Below are positions 37,261-51,136 of a stretch of 64,000 nucleotides of DNA, in pieces. Source of the stretch: Heliocidaris tuberculata. Lineage: Eukaryota; Echinodermata; Echinoidea; Camarodonta; Echinometridae. Positions within the stretch are counted from its first letter, which is position 1, and every line of letters starts with the position of its first letter. Location: NCBI GenBank assembly GCA_025618425.1, contig CM046847.1, positions 9,904,468 to 9,968,467 of the forward strand, given 5' to 3'. A program made the translations under genes and the position numbers. Under the pieces are notes generated by a model. It was not told the DNA's origin, searched no databases, and was given only the letters and a program-made list of their open reading frames with translations.

Positions 37261-39320
37261 ATTATTTGTGAAAGCACATTATAATAATGGATCATATACG
37301 CATGACTTTTCAAGGTTCGAATCCAGCTCCCTCTCAGACAATTAACAGGCAATTTATCTACACGGTTGTCTCTCTAATTGATCCAGTCCCACATATATTA
37401 CCTGAGGTACCTAATTCAAGTCCTTGAATACTTGGAGCAATATTTTCATCGAATGCCAAGCTAATTAAGAACCATGCGGTACTGATTAATGATTCAAAAT
37501 AATGTATGAATATTTATGACTTGTAACAATTTACGCTTTAAAAAAAATTATCATTGTCAATTATGCTTGATACCCATTAGTGAAATATAACAAAAGCTTA
37601 CCTCGCTTTCCCGTTAGCGGAATGAATTATTAATAAAAGTGTTTCATGCAACTTTGAGAATGGCGTGGCTACCGGAGGCTCTGGGGGCCCGTGTCCCCCG
37701 ATCAAATAGCGAAAAGGGGGAAAGAAAGAAAGAGAGCGAGAGAGTGAAGAGTAGGGAGAAGCGTGGGGTGAGGAATTAAGAACGTGAAAAAAAATAAAAC
37801 CATCCCACACTACGACACTGGACCTATTATTATACTGAGCTGAGAAGGAATGGCGACATCAGAACAATACAGAGACGGAAGGGAAAGCGTTATATGATAG
37901 TTTGAATTTTTTACCTTAAAAAGGTACACAAAACAAAATTTATCGATTTACTGAAGTTTAATGTACCCTGGAATCATATACATGTACATTCTCGAGTAAA
38001 AACACGATCCAATAAGGAGAAACCCCGAGTCAAGATTATTACCGGAACCAGCAGTAATTCGCCAGGGGCACAAGTCCGAAAAATCTCTTACAAGCGTCCA
38101 CCCCCCCCCCCCACCTCCCAAAAAGAAATGATTATGACATTTTATAAGGTGCGTTGTGCGGTCTAATTTGCTGCCAGGGAGCCCCCTATCCCTGGATCAG
38201 CCGGTAAGACCGACCCCCCCCCCCCCCCCCCACAATAAGATTATCACATTTTTCGGATGTATATTCGGGTGTAAACTTTTTGCTGGGAGCCTCCTCCCTA
38301 TACCCCTGGAGCCCGCAAGTGCAGACTACAGTGCTTTTCTTTTATACATTTCCTGTATTGCTCTACATGCAGTATACTGGTAATAGCATACATGCCCTAA
38401 CTTCTATATGTATAGGGTTACCTATATATGAAACACCGCGGGTGGTGTTTGGTGCATGAAACAATATGGCTTCCATCGAGTAGAGTCATGATGGAGAGTA
38501 ATATTGCCGAGACAAAATTTGCTAATGTTAACCTGTGGCATAATCGCATTCGGAAAGAGCTGTAGCCCCATATCGACCGATGCTTTATTGAATTACTGGA
38601 ACCCTTTGAACATTGAAAGTGGGTTCCCGAACATACAGTGTAAAGACATCACAAAAATCTAGGAGATAAGTGGAGTAATTCTCAGTATGCACAAACTTTT
38701 TCTCCGAAGAATGTCGACTGTTTCTTTCGGTTGTTATTTCATTCCAGAATCGATGTGATAAGATTATGTCAGAGGCTAATTCAATGTATGTATATTTTAT
38801 CATTTCAAACTAGAATTCAGAGGCTTGTTAGAAAAACTTAAGCCTCTAAATTTCCTAATTATAACTCCGATAATTTATATCAAAATAAATCTTGAAATAT
38901 ATTTGACCTAACTACCATTATCTAGATAGGTAACAAGTGGTTCGAGGGCTTTACACCCTCCTCCCAAAAAGGCAACAAACAAAAAATAAAAAACAAAAAA
39001 GGACAAAACAAAACTGAACATCTTTAAGAGTATACGTGTTTAAAAAGGAGGTTGAAAGCGAAATCGACAGCGACGGATATCCATCCCATTTATCCTGGAA
39101 GTACAATCGAGAGTATTGATATAAAGCTTGATTGATAATAGATTATCCTGCTTGAAAGCTAGAGTTAGAGTGTATGTCTGAAACAGACCATTACTTCACC
39201 GAGAATGCTGATTGTTAACCGTCTCTCACGAGACTGCGCTGTGATTCAGGGCTTTGTTGTTGTTGTTTTTTGGTGTTTTTTTTTTGGATTGTGGGTATGG
39301 TTACCCCCCCCCCCCCTGCC
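37261..39320. other. No gene seen; duplicated C-rich segment at 38100-38310
   Basis: Within 38100-38310 a phrase (poly-C, AAGAAATGATTATGACATTTT, TTTGCTGCCAGGGAGCCCCCTAT) is repeated in diverged form (poly-C, AATAAGATTATCACATTTTT, TTTGCTGGGAGCCTCCTCCCTAT). The rest is unremarkable. Confidence 0.45.
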
Positions 39321-39328
39321 ACCACCAC

Positions 39329-39412
39329 CACTAGCGTACCGAAGGGGGGGGGAGGGGGCAGACTGTCCCCCCTGACAAGTTTTTACAGAAAAAAATTCTG
39401 CCATTTTAGACC

Positions 39413-39443
<31 letters not shown>

Positions 39444-39658
39444 GCTTGTCAGAGAATTATGGAGGGAAACATCTGCTGATAACCCCCCCCCCCCCACCGA
39501 GCGACTTTTTGATGGCTGGCAAAAAAAAAATTGTTGGAAGTTCGCCACCCCCCCCCCCCCCCCCCCCCCAGAAGAAAAATATACGGGTCTCCCTCCAAGC
39601 AGAATTTGACAGTTGACAAAATTTGCCCCCCTTGTAAAAAATCCTGGGTACGCCACTG
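39329..39658. mobile_element. hAT-like element with low-complexity TSD
   Basis: A left end CACTAGCGTACCGAAGG and a right end CCTGGGTACGCCACTG are roughly inverted. The flanks are ACCACCAC at 39321-39328 and 39659-39666, which may be a true 8-bp duplication or part of an (ACC)n run. Long poly-C, poly-T and poly-G tracts fill the interior. Confidence 0.6.
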
Positions 39659-39666
39659 ACCACCAC

Positions 39667-40929
39667 CACTGCCCCACCACCACCACCCAGCCCCTCCCTC
39701 ATTCATGCAGAAAATCATAACTTCACGGACCTACAGCGGTGTCGAAAGTACAATACAAGAAATGTTACGCAGAACGTAAACAGTGGTAAAGAAAATTGAA
39801 ATCGTGTTGTAAATCTCGGGCCTATGCTAGTTCGTCCTTGATCAAAAACATTGCATATAGGACTAGATCAGAAAAAGAGAAATTTACAAGGTCAGAACCT
39901 ATAGTATCTCCTTATTTGAAAGCGTATGAGGCGGAGATCGGTGGGAGGGGGCGTTCAGAGGGACTGCAGCCCTTCCACGTTTTTGTAATCTTCCATTGTT
40001 CGGGCAGAGTTTAGTTCGCTCGCTTTAGAAACTGAAAAGTTGACACTCGGGCAAGAGTCGTCATCCCCCTGATGAAATCGTGTCCGCGTGCATAGTAATT
40101 TTCATCCTAGTCTCGTATATAGATGCCTGTATACTGCATCCGATCAAAATATGTTATCCCAGACAATAAATATCAACATGAAATTTGTTTACACAGTCCC
40201 GTTTGTTTGTCCCTCGATTCGATCATGAGTAATACTCTTTTATTGGTATCATTATTGTTATGTTCATCCAGTGAACAGGTGAAAATAAATGTTCACATTC
40301 CATTCGGTAATATATTCATTAACATTTGTTTGTTTGAATAGGCTACACTAAAAATTGACGTAACAGTGGCGGATCTCGGATTTTGTAATAGAAGGGGGTA
40401 CAAAATTTCATGCGTGTGTGTTCTCGAGCCATGGCTGAAAAATGAAGGGCGGTCTTCCCCTCCGATGCGCAAAAGCGTACACAATGTACGTGCCTGCCTT
40501 TGGTGCGTGCCGAATGCTAGGTCGAGAGATAGTGGGGTGCCCACCCCCGCCGCCCCCTCTGTAACAGCCCATGCACAAGGCAAACAGATACCCGCAGTGA
40601 ATTCATGTCGGACATGCCAGCTTATTAGTTGACCATGAAAAGACGAACAGTGTCCTCAACTAAAAATAATTATCAGCATGCAACACGCAGTGAACTGGGA
40701 AGGAAAAGCATTTTATTAGCGCTTCAATTTCGCTGATTAACCGACCACTTAAGCCGGCACGACAGAGACGCATGGCTACTTGCATGACGCGTGTCAGCGG
40801 AATCACTCATAATGTCGATTAGTAAGCAAACGAAGAGCAGTCTTGACTATACAAGCATTTTGAATAACATACTTGTGTTGTTGAAATAGTGGACACATTT
40901 TTGTTCTCTCTCTCTCTCTTTGCTGATCT
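39667..40929. other. Intergenic; no gene seen
   Basis: 39940-40070 resembles the 9375-10060 repeat (GGGCTGCAGCCC-like then CTCGGGCAAGAG). A hAT-type left end, CAGTGGCGGATCTCGG, lies at 40364. The open frames have no domain match I can name. Confidence 0.4.
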
Positions 40930-41284
<355 letters not shown>

Positions 41285-42379
41285 AAATGATAACTTTTAG
41301 CTCCAATGACAGTTATGGTCAAGAAAATCATACCCGGAATACGATCTTTAGGCCCTAGTCAATAACTCTGTCCATATTTTTCTGTATATTATATTATTTT
41401 ATGCTTTTTATGATACATGGCCCTCCGTGACGCCAGCATGTAAAGTTAATGAAGAGGCAACCCTGATTTGATAAATCTGTGAGTCAGTGAATAATTAAAG
41501 AAATAAATATTATTATAAAAGACTGTGCGTGACAATAGTTGTGTCTTTGATGGTATCGCAAAACCACAATGTACTTTACATCGTCAGATAATATTGTGTG
41601 GTGTGCTCGATTGCATAAACTGTTACAATAACCTAAACTCTCCGAAGAAAAACCACAATCATCCTGATCATAACAGATGGTGAATAATATTATTGTTGCA
41701 AATTGAAATAATTAGGCTTTCTAAGTAATCAGGTAATTCGGAGAGATATTCTCAATCAAATTAGAGTTTCCTTAATTTTTATTGGCAGATTTATCTTACA
41801 GTAAAAACACTTATAGAGGAGACTGAAAATGCAAGGTTTTGCAAAGTAAATAATGATAATATTAGCATGATGATTTTCATGGTGTATAATCGCACTGACT
41901 CGGATCGAGGTAAGGAGGTAGACCTTAGGCAGAGATAGAGATTGCTTGATTTTTTGTAAATTGAATAAATGCTTATAATTATTATCACTACTCTCTGCAT
42001 GTAGACGAGTGGAAATCACCTTCTGAGGTCATATTTGGGATAAACTTCTTTTGGAGTGGATTTCACTGTGATTTGGAGTGGGTTCAACTCCAAACGAAGT
42101 GATTCCTGATAATGACTCCTAAAAACGAGTGGATTTCATCACCTCAACAATGTCAACATCAAGAGAGCAGTATACTTAGACCTATATTTCGTTGTTTTCT
42201 TGTATAGCGCTAATCACACACTGGTTACGTATTACTGAGAAATATTGCTACACTTGATTTAGCATGGCCCCGTCACAGCGGTAGAACATAGGTTGGAGAT
42301 TCTTTCCTGCCGGGTACCCATTTACGTCACTTAGTTTGACAGAGACAACTGTTACATTAGGGCGAGCCAGAAATAGAGA

Positions 42380-42453
42380 GTGAAAGCGAATTACAGACAG
42401 ACAAATCTGGATACAGGGAGAGTGATGGAGAGGGAGAGAGGGAGAGAGGGTAG

Positions 42454-42489
<36 letters not shown>

Positions 42490-42740
42490 GGGACAAGCAA
42501 GGTCAAGATATAGAGAGGGGGAAGAGACAGGGAGAGAGAGTGATAGTGAGGGAGAGAGGAAGAGAAAGCGAAAGAGAGTGAGAGAGTTAGAATGAGAGAA
42601 AGGGATGAAAGCAGAGAGAGAAAGAAAAGGGATAAAGAAAGAGAGAGAGATAGACGTAAGTTGAGGGGATGGAGAGGGATTGATAGAGAGCAAGAGACGG
42701 AGAGAGAATGGGGGGAGGGTGGGAGGAAGAGGGACAGAGA
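42380..42740. repeat. (GA)n-rich microsatellite region
   Basis: Imperfect GA/GAGG repeats over about 350 bases. The Arg/Glu-rich and Ser/Leu-rich open frames here are artefacts. Confidence 0.9.
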
Positions 42741-43407
42741 AGGGCATTATTAAGCACCCCTCCTACCCTTTTATTGGGGGGTACCTTTTTACATGTATTT
42801 TCTGTTCTATTTAATACACAATTTTAAAATAATCCTCTAAATCAATCTGAAATCAATCCATCTAATTTCCGCATTCGTTGTTGAGTGCCTCAAGGTTAAT
42901 TAGCTAATTAAGAACACATATTGTTTTTACATACTTGCATACGATGCAAAAGGATGCTATTGTGTATACCCTCTAAAAATGAAATACTAAATCGATATTA
43001 AACATGGCCGAGGAGTTTCAGCGTTCTCAAAATGTTGCTTCACACCGTATATTTGTATTGCTAGATCTAACTCTTTAAAAAGTTAAAAGTTATTAAACGG
43101 TTAAAAAGTGTTAAGTCTAAGTTTTCGAAAACGCTGTCTCTGCTCGACTCTTTTTGTTGTTTATGCAGTTTAGTTTTTAGAGAACACTTTTACCATCATA
43201 ATCCCGGAGACGAACACATGTGAAATTATTATAACTTTTATTCGCCTGCTTTTTCATGATATTTGCTCAGATTTGTGTTGAAAAGTTTAGTATTATTTTC
43301 TTATATGCATAAATAAAGTAGAGGCTTATTTAAAACATGCATTAAGTACTGAGTACTTTGTAAATGATGATAATGATATTAATAACGTTCAATGTACTGC
43401 ACATACA

Positions 43408-43526
43408 CTTAATTTCTAAGACTTATGCTTAAGTCCAAAAGACTTAAGGATTTTGTCCCCCGTTTAAAACTCTCTTGGACTTAAAAACAAACCTTTCGGA
43501 CTTCAAAATAAGTCTTAGAAATTAAG
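43408..43526. mobile_element. 119-bp TIR element
   Basis: Perfect 19-bp inverted ends: CTTAATTTCTAAGACTTAT (43408-43426) and its reverse complement (43508-43526). Inner AAGTCC motifs are also inverted (AAGTCCAAAAGACTTAAG). A very small MITE or stem-loop; superfamily unknown. Confidence 0.75.
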
Positions 43527-43874
43527 AGAGTAGTAATTAATGATAAAATTTGTTCTCTATGCCCTTTTTGTCTGATTTATCTTGCTCTGACATGGAAAAA
43601 TTACTTCATAATTATGTTACGAAAAAAAACACAATCCTTATGACAAAATACGTCAACACCACACAGTTACCTTTAAAGGGTAGCTGAAGTTCACGTGGTC
43701 GTATATTTGGCGAAGCGATTTCATATTGTGCAAAAAATCCATCTCCAGCGCAAACTCTCAATTCTGCGAGGTATTATTTTGTGCGGTGTGCCATTCAGCC
43801 GAGATTACATAGAGACTTACACGAGGGACCCTTTTCTCAGGCTTTCAGTGTGGCATATGGCTACATACGTCATG

Positions 43875-44140
43875 CTCGAAATCTTATCCAATTTAAGGTG
43901 GTTGATAGCAAAAGGGCATGTGGCCCATTTTTATGTATTTCAGAGCTCGAGTGTTAGATTATTCGATAGTCTTCAACAACAAAAAATAGTACAGTGTGAT
44001 TTCATATTGAAAGTTTATTCAAACTCGAAATCTTATCCAATTTAAGATGGTTAGTTACGAAATTGCAGGTCGCCCATTTTTATGTATTTCAGAGCTCAAG
44101 TGTCAAATCAATTCGATGGTCTTCAGAAAAAACCAGTACT
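43875..44140 (+). repeat. Two-copy direct repeat, period 149
   Basis: CTCGAAATCTTATCCAATTT at 43875 recurs at 44024. Both are followed by CCCATTTTTATGTATTTCAG and GAGCTC(G/A)AGTGT. The open frame 43695-44045 across it shows no known domain. Confidence 0.75.
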
Positions 44141-44919
44141 CCGTCATTTCCTATGAAACGACATTTCGAACATTACAGGCTGTATCTTATTTCTTTCGTA
44201 ACAAATACTTATCGTTATAATTACATTGTATATCACTATATCATTATATATATTTCATGTTATTTTTGGTGTAAATCCTTGAACAGGCACTCTTGGGTCG
44301 TTCCATAAGGTTGGGGCAAAAATGATGACGATGTCCATGTAACGCTAATATGAGATCTTCTATTACACGTGAAAGATGAAATCATCTGTTGAAGATTTTA
44401 TGAAATGATTATGTGTAGTAATGATAGTACTAGAGCCCAGCCAGAATCATTCCTGTTTCACTTGGTACTCTTCCAAAGCTTTGCTTAAAATGCATTTCTC
44501 TTTTTTACCACCGTTACATGGACATCAAATTTAGATAACATTACACACAATTTTGGTCTGCCATATTGATTCACCATTAAGCTAGAGTACTTCTAAACAT
44601 TCTAAACATAATTTATGTAAGTGGCTCTGCTTCTTACGCTGAACTCAATTTTAGCCAGCATTGTTATATGGTTGATATATGGGAGACATAGTTTCTCACT
44701 TCTGGTACATATATATAGATCTACATGTATGTCACAAAAATTGCCCCAGACCCGTGGAATGACCCTCTTTTTAAATCGGTTTGCCTTTTTGTTTTGGTTG
44801 TTTGTTTGTTGTCGTTTTTTTTAGATTCTCCTGCATGGTTGAGCAATGTTGGCTCCTTCTTGCCCATACTACTCCATGTTCTCCTGGTTTCTAACCTGTA
44901 CTAAGTATAGAGTGTGACA

Positions 44920-45340
44920 GAACTCGTTGCCTGCATGGGCGGTAGGTCTACATCTTCATTATATAGATGAAGATATTGTTCCAGGTTTTAATCCGGTTGT
45001 AGGACACATGCCCAGGCCATTATTGTTCCGCGGTCATCAACCCACACCTAACCCTAAACCTAACCCAAGTCTTAACCGTAAACCTAACCTAAACCCATCA
45101 ACTGCAATCCAAACCCTTACCCGATATCTTTGAGGAGATAAAACCCGGAGCAAAAATTGTCGCCAGCGCATAACTTTGTCGAAGCGCCCCTCCTCCATCA
45201 TGTCCTCTTGGTGTCCGACCTGTAGAACTGTGGTAGAACTCGTTACCTGGGCGGTACGTCTGCATCTTCATTAGATGAAGATATAGCTCCAGGATTCAAT
45301 CCTCGACCAAAGCCGAGGTCTCCTTCCTCCATGGTGGGAG
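44920..45340. repeat. Duplicated block with degenerate telomere-like repeats
   Basis: GAACTCGTTGCCTGCATGGG..CATCTTCATTATATAGATGAAG (44922-44970) recurs as GAACTCGTTACCTGGGCGG..CATCTTCATTAGATGAAG (45238-45282). Between them 45046-45112 reads CCTAACCCTAAACCTAACCC and similar. Confidence 0.6.
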
Positions 45341-45348
45341 CAGTGTGG

Positions 45349-45505
45349 TCTATATTGGCGAAGGCTCTTGACGCTCATTATAGAAGGTCCCTGGTTCGAT
45401 GCTAGCTCGGTGCTTACACCCTTCGACAAGATGTTTTATCCACATACTGTCTCTCCTTACCCAGGTGTAGGTACCTGGCAATGCGCGGGTAATGATAACT
45501 GAAGG
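45349..45505 (+). mobile_element. tRNA-derived SINE
   Basis: B-box-like GGTTCGATGC at 45393-45402, then the body phrase CTTCGACAAGATGTTTTATCC..CTTACCCAGGTG shared in form with other SINE tails (for example 47765-47815). Followed directly by the MITE at 45513. Confidence 0.55.
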
Positions 45506-45512
45506 GCCATCA

Positions 45513-45655
45513 GGGGAGCGTTTCATGAAAGGAAGTTGTCGGATATTTTATCCGACAACTGTTATAAGCTACTGAAATCCTTGCATCTGATTGGCTGAGA
45601 GCAAATTTGTCGGATAAAATATCTGACAAGTCCTTTCATGAAACGCCCCCCCCCC
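45513..45655 (+). mobile_element. MITE family 3, best-preserved copy
   Basis: Ends GGGGAGCGTTTCATGAAAGG and CCTTTCATGAAACGCCCC are inverted repeats, followed inward by TTGTCGGATATTTTATCCG and its partner GGATAAAATATCTGACAA. The core GATTGGCTGAGAGCAAATTT is shared with 15795 and 31413. Confidence 0.85.
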
Positions 45656-46140
45656 TCCCAGGAAGAGCAGTATTATAACACTAACGAGGCTACCCTGAGG
45701 AAAATAGGACCATAATCATTATCATCATTATCACTTATCTATTTTCATTATTAATATGATATCCATAATGTTTAGATATTGATAGAGCATCATTATGCAA
45801 GAGATGGTGTCCAATATTGACGGATGACTCCATGTAGGCTCAACTCTATACTGATTCTTTTTTTATATAAAACTCCATAGTTAAATACCAAATAGTCCAA
45901 TACAGTCTTGCGTTCCTGGACCTCTGAATTGAACTTCTGATTATACAACACGACAAAAAACTAAGAAAAACAAAGCCCAATAATTATATTTCTTTCAAAA
46001 ACAATTATAGATATTTTTCTGTTTGCTTACGTGACGGCGAGTAAACATATAAAAAGAAAGTGAGTAATTTTCTATTTCTAAACATATATATATGGGTGTG
46101 TGTGTGTGTGTGTGTCTGTGTGTATGTGCGCCCATTTAAA

Positions 46141-46440
46141 GCGATGACATAGGCATGAACTTTACATTCGGACCGATGACACACAGCGAACCGATGACGT
46201 CATCGGTTTGCAGGCCTGCGCAGTTAGACCCAAATTACATGCTTTTGCATATAGGGGTAGGTCATCAGTTAGTGTTACGCGAACAAGTCGTCGGTTGTAT
46301 AGAAAAATTTCAGACGGGTCATCGGTTATGCGGTTGAATTCTACACACACAGGTCATCGGTTATGCGGTCAAATTCTAGGTTGTAAAAGATGTCATCGGT
46401 TATTATACGCGCACAGGTATGGGTGTGTGTGTGTGTGTGC
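46141..46440. repeat. GTCATCGGTT repeats around a CRE palindrome
   Basis: Repeats of GTCATCGGTTATGCGGT with partial reverse copies (ACCGATGAC). The perfect palindrome AACCGATGACGTCATCGGTT at 46189-46208 contains the CRE octamer TGACGTCA. GT microsatellites flank the block (46095-46116 and 46424-46440). Confidence 0.7.
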
Positions 46441-47945
46441 TACACTAAGATCATCTCACTAGGAAATTCCCTATGTTTTTTGAGCATTCTCCATGATTCA
46501 AACACTTTCTGCATTTTTCACTTGATAATATTGAACAGTACCTTTAATGGCAGTTAGTAGTAAAACTCTGTACTTGACGAAAGCAGTCAGTCACTCTGAA
46601 GTCCAATCAATACTAATTAAAGTTCATCGAGGGCTAGGGTTGATTGTAATTACAAACATCGTTGATTTTTATCTCAAATGTTCACCAGAGGAGAATATTA
46701 AGAAACAAATCAATAACTGTGTTGACCCTGATAAAAATATATGAACGATTTGTGCAAGGGTAAAGATTAATTTCTTGGGTCTTATATATATGGTTCTCCA
46801 AATTTCAGTGCGATAAATTCGTTTCAAAGGAGTATAGGTTATAAATGTATATGGCTAGATAGGGATGTTTATTTTTGCCTTGTTATTCTGCAAATTTTGA
46901 ACCACATGGGTGGCGTATCAAGTGGGGTCACGGGGTCCGAATCCCACCTTTTTCCCTAAAAATTTTGTTGATTTTTTGCTTGGCAGACATTTCTGGGTGT
47001 AACGACATCATCAGAAATATGACCCTCTTTTTTTTTTTTTTTTTTTTTTTTTTGCTTGTCAGAAATTCAAGGGAATCGGAGACCTTCTTTTTCACAAAAA
47101 ATCCTGGATCCGCACTTGTACATTAATGGGACATTCATTTATCATATATACTGGATAATATTTACCAGTTTTCTACCATGTCGTGACAAAAGCAAAAATC
47201 AAGATTTTCTGACAAAATTCAATTTCAGTTTATGCCAATCACGTTGCGATCCGTCGTAGTATAGTCATGTCCGTAATGATATAATTGTTTGTGATTCCTA
47301 ACAAAAACGTTATGCCAGTAATAGTACATGATTACATTATGGATCAATCGGGCGGGAAGCTCGCTGTCAAAAAATGCTACGTCATCAAGCATGACATGTG
47401 ACACCCGTCTGATATCGACAAGCACGAATGTACATGTAGTCATTTACTCAATATCATAACAATAGGGTTCATTACTTGGATCGCTGTTAATTTCATCAGT
47501 ATGTTGTGATGCCTGCGACGACGAATGTTATTTGCAGAAATGTATAACACGATTGTGTAGTATAGGCTAATGGAATTTGTTTGCTAAATATGAAACGCAT
47601 ACCAAGTGATTTTTACTGCAGGCTAGTGAGAAATTGCGAAGAAAAGGAAGAGAAGAAGTTATTTGGTCATAAACAACATGTGTTGGGTAGAAAGAAAAAT
47701 AATTCTTATTTTTATTTCAATCATTCATCACAACGTTGAACGTTTGAAAACAAGCCAGGTATTTTATGTCATAAGACAAGGCATTTTATCTGCTGCTTTC
47801 TCTCTTAGCCCAGGTGCAGAAGACGTGATGAGTGCGTAGTACGGTGTATGCTTAGATAAAGCCATGGTTATGAGAAGTGCTTTTTATCCCTTATCGATAA
47901 AAATTGACCAGTGCTATATTAGGCATATGTTCAGTTGTAGTCATT
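46441..47945. other. Intergenic; hAT-like fragment at about 46910-47115
   Basis: TGGGTGGCGTATCAAG and AATCCTGGATCCGCACTTG are weakly inverted around T-runs and a TTGCTTGTCAGA phrase, as in other hAT-like copies here. 47765-47815 resembles a SINE tail. No gene. Confidence 0.4.
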
Positions 47946-48225
<280 letters not shown>

Positions 48226-49722
48226 GGTTGAAACAATCTGCTCTTAAACAGTCTTCAAGATAATCGGCACAACCTTTGCTATTTGCATCCGTCCATACTG
48301 AGCCTTTGACTGGCATCCATAATGAAAACGAATCGATTCGGAAATACTATCCCAAACATTGACACTCTGTAGCACGCGCAATATTCAGCAACCGGTGACA
48401 ATGAATGATCATTTCTATTAATTTCCCATCCTATACGTACTCCTTGTTTCACAAAGAGGCAATATAGGTCTACGCTTTTCGCAAAATATTTCAATACACG
48501 TCGGCATCATCATCAGCACCCCGTGCCGACGCAATACGTCTGGTGTCCTTTGTGACGAATCAATAACTTTCATTGTGAGGTCACCACGCATGTTCACGAT
48601 CAGTTAATGCTCTTTGCGCTGCACTTCGCCGAGGTATTGGTTTATTGGAGAGTGATTGTGGAGTTCGACGATGATGATATTGCGATCATTATTTCATTGA
48701 TCCCCGAGAAAAAAAGACGCGGGGACAGATGTATTATTAACAACGAACGCCATCCATTTTGACATGAGACCGACCCACTTCATGTGCAGTGAATCTTCCT
48801 TTTATTATTTTTTTTTCCAAAGAAATATCAGCTGCAGCGCTTGCCCTGCTTCAAATTACCATTGATCTTAAATTTAAAATGCTTTCGGCGGAGTCGTAAT
48901 TATGATTTAAAGGGCCATTACACTGGGATGAAAAAGTAAGCAAACTCGACTGGTTGTATGGCATATTTTTGTAACATTAAAAAAAAAAATAAAGCGTAAA
49001 GATTAACGAAATCAAACAGATTACGTCATCATTGCAGCATTGTTGGTCAATTTCGGGTTACGTTATACCAACTGGATACACAAGAGGGCACTTCCTGGAT
49101 CTCTCTGAATGCAATAGTAATAGTATGATTGCAGGGCCCTCAGGAAGAACAGTATGTAATACTGATGAGACTTCCCCGGATAAACAAGACATATTATTAT
49201 TATTATCATCATTAGCATGAAAATTTAATAGTGGTTCTTCGATACTTAAATCTGCCGGTCTGAAATTGAAAAAAAAAGATAACTGAGTGAGTAAGTTGGA
49301 TAATACTGTGATGGATTGGTGCAGAGACTAAATGGCGTCCATATATTAAACACGCAACAAAACTTTCACAGTCCTATAATTTTGTTAGTTTTTTTTTTAA
49401 TCATTCATAAAAAAAAACACACACCAAAAAAAACCCCCAGCCCTTATGAGGGAAACAGTCGCCCTTTATTGGAAATGCTGTCATGTCAATATGTATCAAT
49501 AATTCTATTACCCATCGGCTCCCCCCCCCCCCCCCACTCCTCTGGATATTTTGACAAAAGTATAGATTAAAAGTAAAGATAAATCACATTTTATCCAAGA
49601 ATTGTACTTGGATGAAATTATAATTTCATAAAGGCGTTTGATGAAACTGCCAAGACGCCTCTCAATTTCCCGAATTTCTTGAATTTTGAATTAGAAATAC
49701 AAATCATATGGCGCGGTTTATT
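48226..49722. other. No gene seen
   Basis: Ordinary AT-rich sequence. An A-run lies at 48980-48991 and a C-run near 49521-49535. No repeat family recognised. Confidence 0.4.
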
Positions 49723-50139
49723 TTAACCCTTTCAAGACAATTCACCACATTTTGTGGTTTGGCTCAATAACTTTTGATTCAGAGCTCTGAAAAATATACC
49801 AGATACATGAGTAGAAAGAGCAAAAATTTCTGCACACTCTGTGTCCATTTTTGTTGCATGACCATATTGTGTTTGATAGCAGGGAATTTAAAAAACAAGA
49901 ATAAGCTTTAAAATCCTTAAATTGGCAACACATTGAGAGATTCAAAATCATTGTATCTTATCGAAATTGGCAATTTTTTCATCTTTTCGACAAAGTTTCT
50001 AACCATGTATATTGTTTCCAAAGACATTACACTTTATTTGAACCATGTAGCACTAAAAGAAAAATATTATTGTTGCCAATTTGAAGAACAAAATGTGATC
50101 AATTTAGCCCTGAAATAATCCCTGTCCTGAAAGGGTTAA
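49723..50139 (-). mobile_element. TTAA-flanked piggyBac-like MITE, copy B
   Basis: An inverted copy of the 10330-10744 family, with ends TTAACCCTTTCAAGACA and CCTGTCCTGAAAGGGTTAA. It has an internal match to the phrase around CCACAAAATGTGG and AACTTTTGATTCAGAGCTCTG. Confidence 0.85.
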
Positions 50140-50979
50140 CTCCCTTCCCTTGTCAGCACTTGGAACCGTTTACTTACTACTTTACTCAATGTTTGTTTAA
50201 TCGCAATACCTTTCGTCCAAGCAAAATTCAGAAACACTCCCTTCATCGCGAAAGAGCTTGGCAAACATTCTGCCTATACCATACTGGTAGTCCATTTTGG
50301 CATTTCCTCTTTTAAGATACCATACATCTTAACACGGATCACAAACGCGTAGTCCCATCTATAAACAATCTCGTGGTAAAGGTAGAATGCTCCACCGGTT
50401 TGATTGATAGTTGTAAACATAACCTTTGTAGGTCGAGCAATTAAGATCAGGAGGGCGCATGGCCATGATAAATTCACATCGATAGATCCCAGCTTCGAAA
50501 GCACTCTGTCTGGCCAATATGAGAAGCCTTCCTGCAGAATTAGTGATGCGGTAACTGATAAGGTACATGAGGAGAATTACGGCGAAAAGGAAATTAACGC
50601 AAGAGCGCTCGTTTTTTGTTTTTGTTTTTTTATTTTTTTTAATTTTTAAATGGCATCAGACATAAATGTTAATGTGTGCAGACTGGTATTTAATAATGTT
50701 GCCTGAAGCATTACAATTATTCAACATTTCAGTATATTTGTACTAGAAATCCTGACTATAATATTGCTTTATGCATTGCTTTTTTATCAAATAGCAAAGG
50801 CATATTATTTTATATCTGTTATTTTCCTAATTCCTTTATAACCGAATTGAAATTTTGAAGCATTTAAAGCTACATAACCATAATACGATTAAAGGTGGTC
50901 ATTCGACACTGCAAATTCAGTACTCTGGTTAAGTTTAATCTGCAAATACTCATTTTGTAAAATAGGTTATGAATAATCT

Positions 50980-51136
50980 GGGCCGTTGCATAAAACTTAC
51001 CATTAACGGTAAATTTGCCATCAATTGTAACTCCCATGGAAACCTTGATTTTGATTGGCTGTTGAGTGATGTTACTATGGTAGTTACCATTGATAGCAGA
51101 GTTACCATTAATGGTAAGTTTTATGCAACGGGGGCC
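50980..51136. mobile_element. 157-bp MITE with TTACCATTAA ends
   Basis: GGGCCGTTGCATAAAACTTA and its near reverse complement TAAGTTTTATGCAACGGGGGCC bound the element. Inner TTACCATTAACGGTAA and TTACCATTAATGGTAA are also palindromic. The core GATTGGCTG recalls MITE family 3. Confidence 0.85.

Noticed and set aside
42380..42747. Arg/Glu-rich (+) and Ser/Leu-rich (-) open frames
   Set aside because: Artefacts of (GA)n repeats, as are those near 28229-28576 and 57657-58132.
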